A stretch of 17,260 nucleotides of DNA from an uncultured Clostridia bacterium (GTDB lineage: Bacteria > Bacillota > Clostridia > UMGS1810), in contig CAKSFP010000041.1 in the NCBI GenBank assembly GCA_934454585.1, positions 1-17,260 of the forward strand. The letters are read 5' to 3'. Below the pieces are notes generated by a model, which made no database searches, was not told the origin of the DNA, and saw only the letters and a list, made by a program, of their open reading frames with translations. The first letter of the stretch is position 1; every line of letters starts with the position of its first letter. Shown here piece after piece: positions 11,829 through 17,260 of the stretch. The translations under genes and the position numbers were made by a program.

Positions 11829-13673
11829 ATGAACAAGAAACAAAAAAGACAGCTCAAAAGAATAATCATCAGCGCAATACTCATGATAATTGCCGCGGTA
11901 ATATCAAGATATATTGATTCAAAGCTGATTAACCTTGCAATTTTTGCGGTGCCGTACCTGATAATCGGCGGCAAGGTGCTCAAAGAATCACTCTCTAAAA
12001 TCACCCACGGGCAGATGATGGACGAAAATTTCCTCATGACAATTGCAACCATCGGTGCATTCGCCCTGGGCGAATATCTCGAGGGCGTTGCGGTAATGCT
12101 GTTTTTCAATATCGGAGAGCTTTTTGAGAGCTATGCCGTCGGCAGCAGCCGCAAATCCATATCCGCACTCATGGACATCCGTCCCGAATATGCCAACCTC
12201 ATAAAGGACGGCAAAACCGAGATCGTGGACCCCGAAATGCTCTCGGTGGATGATGTGATCCTGGTTAAGCCGGGTGAGAGAGTGCCCGTGGACGGTGTGG
12301 TAACGGGCGGAACCTCCACCCTTGATACCTCTGCCCTCACGGGAGAATCGGCACCGAGGGAGATAACCGTCGGCGACCCCGTGACAAGCGGCTGCATAAA
12401 CATAAGCGGAGTGCTCAATGTGCGCGTCACAAAAGTTTATGCCGACTCCACAGTAGCAAAAATTCTTGAACTTGTGGAGAACTCCGGCCTTGTGAAATCG
12501 CGCTCGGAAAACTTCATTACCAAGTTTGCGAGAGTCTACACTCCCGTGGTGGTGTTCTCTGCCCTTGCGCTGGCGCTCATTCCGCCGATATTTGTCGGCG
12601 GCATTGCCGAGTGGATATCGCGCGCGCTCATATTCCTGGTTGTGTCGTGTCCGTGCGCACTTGTAATCAGCGTGCCGCTGTCGTTCTTTGCCGGCATTGG
12701 CGGAGCGTCGAAAAACGGCATACTCGTAAAGGGAAGCACCTATCTTGAGGCGCTGTCAAAGACGAGTGTAATGATGTTTGACAAAACCGGCACTCTCACC
12801 GAGGGCAAATTCACCGCAGAAAAAATCTGTCCGAAAAACTGCGTGGAAGAAAAACTCCTCATGCTCGCGTCGGCGGCGGAGTACTACTCCAACCACCCGA
12901 TTGCGCAGTCGATAAAATCCGCTTACGGCAAGGATATCGACAAAGACAAGATAGAATCTCAGGAGGAAATCACCGGCTGCGGCATACACGCGGTGTATGA
13001 CGGCAAAGATCTGCTCGTCGGCAACTCCGGGCTCATGGACAAATTCGGCATTGCCGCCGACACGGTAAACGAGACGGGAACAGTAATACACGCGGCTTAC
13101 GGCGGTAAGTATCTGGGATATATACTCATCAGAGACAGCGTAAAACCCGATTCCGCCTCAGCCATCAAAGAAATCAAAAAATGCGGCATTGACAAGTGCG
13201 TCATGCTGACCGGCGACAAAAAAGAAATCGGTGAGTTTGTCGCAAACGAGATCGGCATTGATGAATGTCACAGCGAGCTCCTCCCGGCAGACAAGGTAAG
13301 CTATGTGGAAAAATATCTGAAAAGCAAAAAGACCGGCACAAGCGTTGCCTTCGTCGGCGACGGCATAAACGACGCACCGGTGCTCGCCCGTGCCGATATA
13401 GGCATAGCCATGGGCGGCATAGGCTCCGACGCGGCAATCGAGGCGGCGGACATAGTCCTCATGGACGACATGATATCCAAGATTCCCGTGGCGGTGCGCA
13501 TATCGCGCAAGACACTGCGCATCGTCAGCGAAAACATCACCTTTGCCCTGGCGGTGAAAGCGGCGGTGCTGATCCTCTCCGTATTCGGCTTGACGAATAT
13601 GTGGGCGGCGGTGTTTGCCGATGTGGGCGTATCCGTCATTGCGATTCTCAACGCTATGCGCGCTCTGAAATAA
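11829..13673 (+). CDS. cadA: P1B-type Cd/Zn/Pb-translocating ATPase
   Basis: A 614-residue heavy-metal pump. In order: a short basic N-terminus without a CxxC domain, transmembrane helices in about residues 10-110, and the actuator motif TGES (171-174). Then come the membrane motif C274-P-C276, the phosphorylation site D318-KTGT, the nucleotide-domain SNHP motif and the hinge GDGINDAP from residue 510. Two final helices include AVFADVGVSVIAILNA, whose Asp is the M8 marker of Zn/Cd/Pb (P1B-2) pumps. With ATP it exports divalent soft metals. It is about 90 residues shorter than classical CadA because the HMA domain is the separate upstream protein. The start at 11829 has GAGGTG 4 bases before it. 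Regulation should be by the CadC-type repressor. Zn, Cd and Pb cannot be told apart by sequence alone. Confidence 0.93.
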   Translation: MNKKQKRQLKRIIISAILMIIAAVISRYIDSKLINLAIFAVPYLIIGGKVLKESLSKITHGQMMDENFLMTIATIGAFALGEYLEGVAVMLFFNIGELFESYAVGSSRKSISALMDIRPEYANLIKDGKTEIVDPEMLSVDDVILVKPGERVPVDGVVTGGTSTLDTSALTGESAPREITVGDPVTSGCINISGVLNVRVTKVYADSTVAKILELVENSGLVKSRSENFITKFARVYTPVVVFSALALALIPPIFVGGIAEWISRALIFLVVSCPCALVISVPLSFFAGIGGASKNGILVKGSTYLEALSKTSVMMFDKTGTLTEGKFTAEKICPKNCVEEKLLMLASAAEYYSNHPIAQSIKSAYGKDIDKDKIESQEEITGCGIHAVYDGKDLLVGNSGLMDKFGIAADTVNETGTVIHAAYGGKYLGYILIRDSVKPDSASAIKEIKKCGIDKCVMLTGDKKEIGEFVANEIGIDECHSELLPADKVSYVEKYLKSKKTGTSVAFVGDGINDAPVLARADIGIAMGGIGSDAAIEAADIVLMDDMISKIPVAVRISRKTLRIVSENITFALAVKAAVLILSVFGLTNMWAAVFADVGVSVIAILNAMRALK

Positions 13674-13677
13674 TGTT

Positions 13678-13707
13678 GTGACAAAGCCGCTCTCCGTGTC
13701 ATATAAT
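13678..13707 (+). promoter_or_regulatory. Probable promoter of the cysteine-tipped membrane protein
   Basis: GTGACA (13678-13683), 18 bases, then a perfect TATAAT (13702-13707), starting four bases after the cadA stop. It would let the next gene be expressed without metal induction. Confidence 0.5.
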
Positions 13708-13728
13708 GACAGTGGAGGTGAATGTCAA

Positions 13729-14136
13729 ATGGCAAAATGCAGTTGTTCCTGCAAATGTGATTGCACCGGTATCGGCATAGTCCTGAGCATCATCGTGGGC
13801 ATAATAACCGCTGTCACAGTTTACAACGGTCTTATAGATGTTACTCCGGCGTTTCTGTGGGCGATATTCGGCATAGGCACAGTTTCCCTGTTTGTTGCGC
13901 TCATTGCGGCTATCGAAATCCGCGCCGCCGGCATAGAGGGATGCATATGCCCCGTTGTGTCAACACTTCTTATCGGCATAATCGGCACGATAATCTCGTC
14001 CGCATTTGCCCTCGGTTTCGGCATAGCGGCGGCAAGCATTCCGCTCGCGATTTTGGCAGCGATTGTGACTATTTTTACACTGATAATGATATCATCATTT
14101 GCGTGCCTTACCATATGCGTCAGCGGTTGTGATTAA
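13729..14136 (+). CDS. Four-helix membrane protein with a cysteine-rich N-terminal tip, unknown function
   Basis: I do not recognise a characterised family. The 135-residue product starts MAKCSCSCKCDC, five cysteines within 12 residues. It then has four hydrophobic helices (about residues 15-33, 42-62, 75-100 and 103-125) with a central GCICP at about 71-75, and ends with CLTICVSGCD. Thus cysteines cluster at both ends and in the middle loop. By eye, similar cysteine-headed small membrane proteins occur in Clostridia, but no role can be given. The start at 13729 is preceded by GGAGGTG at about 10 bases; a longer frame from a GTG at 13678 begins inside the promoter. It lies 55 bases after cadA and ends at a strong terminator. 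It may be a metal-linked accessory protein, but its own promoter argues that it could equally be independent. Confidence 0.75.
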   Translation: MAKCSCSCKCDCTGIGIVLSIIVGIITAVTVYNGLIDVTPAFLWAIFGIGTVSLFVALIAAIEIRAAGIEGCICPVVSTLLIGIIGTIISSAFALGFGIAAASIPLAILAAIVTIFTLIMISSFACLTICVSGCD

Positions 14137-14147
14137 TTAAAAAAGTT

Positions 14148-14190
14148 GCCTGTGCGCCGCACATAATGCCCGGCGCACAGGCTTTTTTTT
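14148..14190 (+). terminator. Strong intrinsic terminator
   Basis: A perfect 12-bp GC-rich stem (GCCTGTGCGCCG at 14148-14159, complement at 14171-14182) with an 11-base loop and eight T. It ends the cad region transcript and any transcript of the membrane protein. Confidence 0.95.
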
Positions 14191-14243
14191 GCACAGCGAG
14201 GAAAATTTAATATAGTAATTACATACAAAATGCATTTTACCCC

Positions 14244-14272
14244 TTGCAAAGAATAAGAATATGTGATAAAAT
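14244..14272 (+). promoter_or_regulatory. Promoter of secG
   Basis: TTGCAA (14244-14249), 17 bases, then TAAAAT (14267-14272), about 40 bases before the secG start. Confidence 0.65.
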
Positions 14273-14312
14273 ATATTACATATTGTAACTTCGGATTATG
14301 GAGGTGTGTGAA

Positions 14313-14546
14313 GTGCAGACAGCATTGACAATTGTACATGTAATTTTGTCAGTAGTTCTCATAGCGGTTGTATTGTTTCAGTCCGGCAAGTCGGCAGGTC
14401 TCTCCGGCTCTATCGCAGGCGGTGCCGAGACTTTCTTCGGCAAGAATAAAGCAAGAACAATGGACGGTATGCTCGAAAAGCTCACTACAATAGTGGCAGT
14501 TCTTTTCGTTGTGACATCTTTCGTTCTCTCGCTGATACTGAAATAA
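14313..14546 (+). CDS. secG: Preprotein translocase subunit SecG
   Basis: A 77-residue membrane protein with the SecG layout: a first transmembrane helix (about residues 3-23, ending in VVLFQSGKSAGLSGSIAGGAETFFGK), a short cytoplasmic loop, and a second helix (about 53-75). The QSGKSAGLSG and GGAETFFG stretches are the family signature. SecG joins SecY and SecE in the protein-conducting channel and raises export efficiency. The start is taken as the GTG at 14313, eight bases after GGAGG; an ATG at 14298 lies upstream of that site and has no ribosome binding site. It has its own promoter and a terminator and is monocistronic here. Confidence 0.92.
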   Translation: MQTALTIVHVILSVVLIAVVLFQSGKSAGLSGSIAGGAETFFGKNKARTMDGMLEKLTTIVAVLFVVTSFVLSLILK

Positions 14547-14562
14547 TTTACTTCAAAAAAGC

Positions 14563-14613
14563 AAAAAACGCTCACAAAATGAATTTTAACGATTCGCTTT
14601 GTGAGCGTTTTTT
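14563..14613. terminator. Bidirectional terminator between secG and the MFS gene
   Basis: Arms AAAAAACGCTCACAAA (14563-14578) and TTTGTGAGCGTTTTTT (14598-14613) give a 16-bp perfect stem with A-runs on one side and T-runs on the other. It can end secG transcripts on the plus strand and MFS transcripts on the minus strand. The MFS stop codon touches it. Confidence 0.9.
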
Positions 14614-15785
14614 TATTTTCTCTTTGTTGCAAGTAAAGCCGCAAGTATACCTATCGGAAACACAACCGCACAGAATATGCCGAGCTTGAGGTTGTCCCCC
14701 GCGATGCCGCTCACATAGCCCACAAGCGTCGGGCCGCTTGTGCAGCCGATGTCACCGGCAAGCGCAAGCATGGCAAACATCGCCGTGCCGCCGCCCGGGA
14801 TTGTCGCCGACGCACGGCTGTATGTGCCCGGCCACATTATGCCTACGGACAGTCCGCAAAGCGCACAGCCGAGAAGTGACACGACCGCCGACGGAAACAG
14901 AGCTATCATCAGGTATGACACCACGCAGAGCGCACTGCTGATTATCATAAAATTGTCTATTTTTATATTCTCGCCGAATTTTCCGTAATACGCACGGGAT
15001 GCCCCCATTGCGGCGGCAAACATCATGGTGCCGCAAAGGTCGCCGAGAGTTTTTGATACGCCGAGCCCCTTTTCCGCAAATGCGGACACCCACTGGCTGA
15101 CCGCCTGTTCACTCGCTCCGGCGCACAGCATCATGACAAAGAACACCCAAAAAATCTTTTCACCGAAAAGTCCCTTGAATCCGAGTTTAGTCTCATTTTC
15201 GGCAACCAATTCAGCCATGGGAACCTTGGCAAAAATAAATGTATTCAAAATCGGCAGAATTGCCCATGCAACAGCGAGATATTTCCATTTTTCTATACCA
15301 AAAGCGGCAAAAAAAGCCGTGGAGATGAGAACCACACCCACATGACCCCAGCAATAGAAGGAATGGAGCAGGCTCATGGTTTTTTCCTTGTTGTCGGACG
15401 GGCAAGCCTCTACAATCGGGCTGACGAGCACTTCGAGCAATCCTCCGCCGCAGGCATAGAGGAAAACCGAGAGTAAAAGTCCGACAAACGGATTAGGCAT
15501 AATCTCCGGCAAAACCGCCATGCCGATGAGCCCAAACGCCGCCGCTATGTGCGCGACAATCATGGACGCACGGTAGCCTATCCTGTCAACAAAGGCTGTG
15601 GACGCCATGTCCACGACAAGCTGAATGAAAAAATTAATGGTGATGAGCGCCGTTATTTTCTCCAGACTTATGGCATATGTTTGCGAGAATGTGAGGAAAA
15701 GCAGCGGCGCAAAGTTATTTACTATCGCCTGTATGATGTAGCTGATAAAGCACGCAAATATTGTTTTTTGATATTTTGTTTCCAT
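14613..15785 (-). CDS. Major facilitator superfamily transporter
   Basis: A 390-residue integral membrane protein with about twelve hydrophobic segments in two halves joined by a charged central loop (around VPMAELVAENETKLGFKGLFGEK). The first half has FVDRIGYRASMIVAHIAA, the MFS motif-A position after helix 2. It also has glycine-rich helices (LYACGGGLLEVLVSP) of the kind seen in sugar or fucose-permease-like members. The second half has ALCGLSVGIMWPGTYSRASATIPGGG, where the MWP element is also frequent in that branch. It would move a small solute by proton symport or antiport; the substrate is unknown. GCGAGGT precedes the ATG by about 10 bases. A near-consensus promoter lies upstream, divergent from the PHP gene, and transcription ends at the terminator shared with secG. 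The fold is certain and the specificity open. Confidence 0.85.
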   Translation of the reverse strand: METKYQKTIFACFISYIIQAIVNNFAPLLFLTFSQTYAISLEKITALITINFFIQLVVDMASTAFVDRIGYRASMIVAHIAAAFGLIGMAVLPEIMPNPFVGLLLSVFLYACGGGLLEVLVSPIVEACPSDNKEKTMSLLHSFYCWGHVGVVLISTAFFAAFGIEKWKYLAVAWAILPILNTFIFAKVPMAELVAENETKLGFKGLFGEKIFWVFFVMMLCAGASEQAVSQWVSAFAEKGLGVSKTLGDLCGTMMFAAAMGASRAYYGKFGENIKIDNFMIISSALCVVSYLMIALFPSAVVSLLGCALCGLSVGIMWPGTYSRASATIPGGGTAMFAMLALAGDIGCTSGPTLVGYVSGIAGDNLKLGIFCAVVFPIGILAALLATKRK

Positions 15786-15814
15786 AAATATATACCTCGC
15801 ATTTCATAAGGTGT

Positions 15815-15843
15815 ATTCTAACACAAATATTTTCCCGTGTCAA
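15815..15843 (-). promoter_or_regulatory. Promoter of the MFS transporter gene
   Basis: On the minus strand a perfect TTGACA (15843-15838), 17 bases, then TAGAAT (15820-15815), about 30 bases before the start codon. Confidence 0.7.
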
Positions 15844-15888
15844 ACACTAAATAAATTAAAAACGACAACGGAATACGATTTTTGAATA

Positions 15889-15918
15889 TTGCCGCGTCCA
15901 TGACGGCAGTAGTATACT
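15889..15918 (+). promoter_or_regulatory. Possible promoter of the PHP gene with an internal inverted repeat
   Basis: TTGCCG (15889-15894), 18 bases, then TATACT (15913-15918). A small inverted repeat TGCCG (15890-15894) / CGGCA (15904-15908) overlaps the -35 and spacer, where a repressor could bind. The -35 is poor, so the call is tentative. Confidence 0.4.
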
Positions 15919-15945
15919 TAATAAAAAATGATGAGGTGAAAGACA

Positions 15946-17001
15946 TTGAAAAAAATATTATTGCCGAAAGCCAACGGTGAAAAAACATATTACAAAGCAA
16001 ATCTGCACTGCCACTCCACATTCTCGGACGGCACAAAAACTCCGCAGGAAATCAAGGATTTTTACATGGCGCACGGCTACAGCGTGGTTGCATACACAGA
16101 TCACAATGTATACATCTGTCACGACGAGCTGACGGACGAAAACTTTGTTGCCATGCACGGAGTGGAGATTGACGCATTTGACGAGCACGAGCCCGTCGCC
16201 TGTTGTCACAAACACACTGCGCACATATGCCTTGTTTCCATGGACAAAAACAACAAAAACGCTCCGTGTTGGAACAGACACAGATATCTGTTCGGCAACA
16301 ATTGGAATTGCCTTGACAAGGTGCAGTTCGACCCCGACAAACCGGATTTTAAGCGCAGTTATACAGTCGGGTGTGTAAACAGCATCATAAAAGAGGGCAC
16401 AGACAACGGATTCTTCGTGACATACAACCATCCGCAATGGTCGGTTGAGGGGTATGAGCAGTATATGCAATACAACGGCATGAACGCTATGGAGATTACG
16501 AACTACGGCTGCGTTCTTGACGGATATGACGAATACAACGGTCACTGCTACGACGACATGCTAAGGGGCGGCAAGCGCCTTTACTGCATAGCGACCGACG
16601 ACAACCACAATGCCTATGCCGATAATGATGTCAGGAGCGATTCTTTCGGCGGATATGTCATGATAGCCGCGGAAAAGCTCACTTATGACAACATTGCCGC
16701 CGCTCTTGAAAAAGGAGACTTTTACTCGGTATCCGCCTCAAACACACAGTGCGGTCCGGAGATAAAAAGCCTTGTGTTCGAGGACGGAAAGATAAAGATT
16801 GAGACATCCGCCGCAAAACGGATATTCATTATGACCGACTGCCGCGCCAACAAAATGGTGAGTGCGCAAAAGGACGGGTTTATATACGAGGCGGAATTTG
16901 AACTGTCGGACAAAATAAAGTGGTTTCGGATAGAAGTTGCGGACGAGAGAGGATTTAAGGCATATACAAACGCATACTTTACGGATGAATTGAAATATTG
17001 A
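15946..17001 (+). CDS. PHP-domain metal-dependent phosphoesterase
   Basis: A 351-residue protein with the PHP (polymerase and histidinol phosphatase) fold near its N-terminus. The metal ligands visible are H21-C-H23 with D28 (LHCHSTFSDGTKTPQEI), Y-T-D52-H53, E74 (MHGVEIDAF), H93, N-H162-P and the late TDDNH (D219, H221). Members hydrolyse phosphate esters using two or three metal ions. Between E74 and H93 lies an unusual His/Cys-rich stretch (DEHEPVACCHKHTAHIC) that could add metal ligands. The part after about residue 245 (YSVSASNTQCGPEIKSLVFEDGKIKIETSA) is beta-rich and typical of stand-alone PHP proteins. The start is a TTG at 15946, 7 bases after GAGGTG. It is monocistronic and divergent from the MFS gene, possibly sharing regulation. 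The substrate is unknown. Confidence 0.85.
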   Translation: MKKILLPKANGEKTYYKANLHCHSTFSDGTKTPQEIKDFYMAHGYSVVAYTDHNVYICHDELTDENFVAMHGVEIDAFDEHEPVACCHKHTAHICLVSMDKNNKNAPCWNRHRYLFGNNWNCLDKVQFDPDKPDFKRSYTVGCVNSIIKEGTDNGFFVTYNHPQWSVEGYEQYMQYNGMNAMEITNYGCVLDGYDEYNGHCYDDMLRGGKRLYCIATDDNHNAYADNDVRSDSFGGYVMIAAEKLTYDNIAAALEKGDFYSVSASNTQCGPEIKSLVFEDGKIKIETSAAKRIFIMTDCRANKMVSAQKDGFIYEAEFELSDKIKWFRIEVADERGFKAYTNAYFTDELKY

Positions 17002-17010
17002 GCAGACCCC

Positions 17011-17039
17011 TTTACAATTCTCCATATATGTAGTAAAAT
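17011..17039 (+). promoter_or_regulatory. Possible promoter reading toward the right edge
   Basis: TTTACA (17011-17016), 17 bases, then TAAAAT (17034-17039). No gene follows inside the window, and the region beyond is hairpin-rich, so it may drive something outside or be chance in AT-rich DNA. Confidence 0.3.
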
Positions 17040-17133
17040 TATATAGCCGTTTGTAAAATTACCGAAATGCACATTGCAAGAGTATTTCAATAGCATAAAC
17101 AAGTTTAGCTTTCTCCACTTCATGAATCCCACC

Positions 17134-17189
17134 ACCGCCTTTTTCACATGATTATTATTTTAATATTAAAATAATAATCAGTGGGCGGT
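17134..17189. repeat. Long cruciform: perfect 32-bp AT-rich palindrome inside GC-rich arms
   Basis: The core 17149-17180 is a perfect palindrome, beginning TGATTATTATTTTAAT and followed by its exact complement, with no loop. Outside it, CAC/GTG and ACCGCC (17134-17139) / GGCGGT (17184-17189) pair again, with five unpaired T on the left side only. It lies 133 bases past the PHP stop and could end transcription, but it looks more like part of a structured repeat. Confidence 0.8.
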
Positions 17190-17202
17190 CCCGTTCTCAC
17201 CT

Positions 17203-17260
17203 GCCGGTTCGGTCGGCGATAAACGGTTGCCACAGGCAACCATCGCCCCTTTAGCAAGGG
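17203..17260. repeat. Cluster of GC-rich hairpins at the window edge
   Basis: GGCGAT (17215-17220) and ATCGCC (17242-17247) enclose GGTTGCC (17225-17231) / GGCAACC (17235-17241) with a 3-base loop, 13 paired bases in all. A GCCG/CGGC pair lies just before it and a CCC/GGG pair just after. The pattern suggests a palindromic intergenic repeat family or the border of an element lying beyond the edge. No open frame with recognisable similarity crosses it. Confidence 0.65.

Noticed and set aside
13265..13681. Arginine-rich 138-codon plus frame inside cadA
   Set aside because: It is an out-of-frame reading of GC-rich cadA sequence; the very high Arg/His content is a frame artefact.
16722..17147. 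141-codon minus-strand frame overlapping the PHP 3' end
   Set aside because: It runs antisense to the PHP gene for most of its length and has no recognisable domain; a real short gene in 17000-17147 cannot be excluded but has no support.
1..17260. CRISPR array, tRNA, rRNA or prophage genes
   Set aside because: No regularly spaced direct repeats, tRNA-like cloverleaf ends, rRNA stretches or phage structural genes were seen on either strand by eye.

Overview
The window reads as chromosomal DNA of an anaerobic, probably spore-forming Bacillota of class Clostridia. The grounds are an IspH protein fused to ribosomal-S1 repeats, a cmk-plsC-ispH/S1 gene order, SpoVG, a bacillus-type TmcAL, SLH surface anchoring, an ECF sigma/anti-sigma pair and strong AGGAGG-type ribosome binding sites. 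Nothing in the sequence fixes the genus. Most of the window is ordinary chromosome; the accessory parts are at the left end, the centre and the right edge.

Left (1-2860): a minus-strand ECF sigma factor is coupled by a 4-base overlap to a membrane anti-sigma factor that runs off the window. Next comes a decayed area: the C-terminal part of an SLH surface protein, cut by the 3' end of an IS3-type transposase on the other strand, then a long imperfect palindrome and a small ADP-ribosylglycohydrolase remnant. This area is visibly more AT-rich than the housekeeping genes that follow.

Housekeeping block (2860-9300): spoVG (minus) and tmcAL (plus) are divergent. A minus-strand pair of a single-pass envelope protein and a Nudix ADP-sugar pyrophosphatase follows. 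Then come cmk, plsC and ispH-S1, all read leftwards, with promoter-like sequences ahead of cmk and again ahead of ispH-S1. These serve nucleotide, phospholipid and isoprenoid synthesis and translation.

Centre (9300-14200): a two-gene AbiEi/AbiEii toxin-antitoxin operon with a consensus promoter, a 14-bp inverted repeat placed like an operator, and its own terminator. It is followed by a metal-efflux operon: a CadC-type repressor with both known metal sites, a free-standing HMA metal-binding protein and a P1B-type ATPase. The repressor's operator lies just past a near-consensus promoter. Behind it is a cysteine-tipped four-helix membrane protein with its own promoter and a strong terminator.

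Right (14200-17260): secG with its own promoter and a bidirectional terminator shared with a convergent MFS transporter, then a divergent PHP-domain phosphoesterase. The last 130 bases are dense hairpins, including a perfect 32-bp AT-rich palindrome, and look like a structured intergenic repeat or the edge of an element lying outside the window.

I see no rRNA, tRNA, CRISPR array, prophage genes or convincing new multi-gene system. The items most worth a second look are the AbiE operator-like repeat, the cysteine-tipped membrane protein by the cad operon, the SLH/IS3 junction with its palindrome, and the terminal hairpin cluster.
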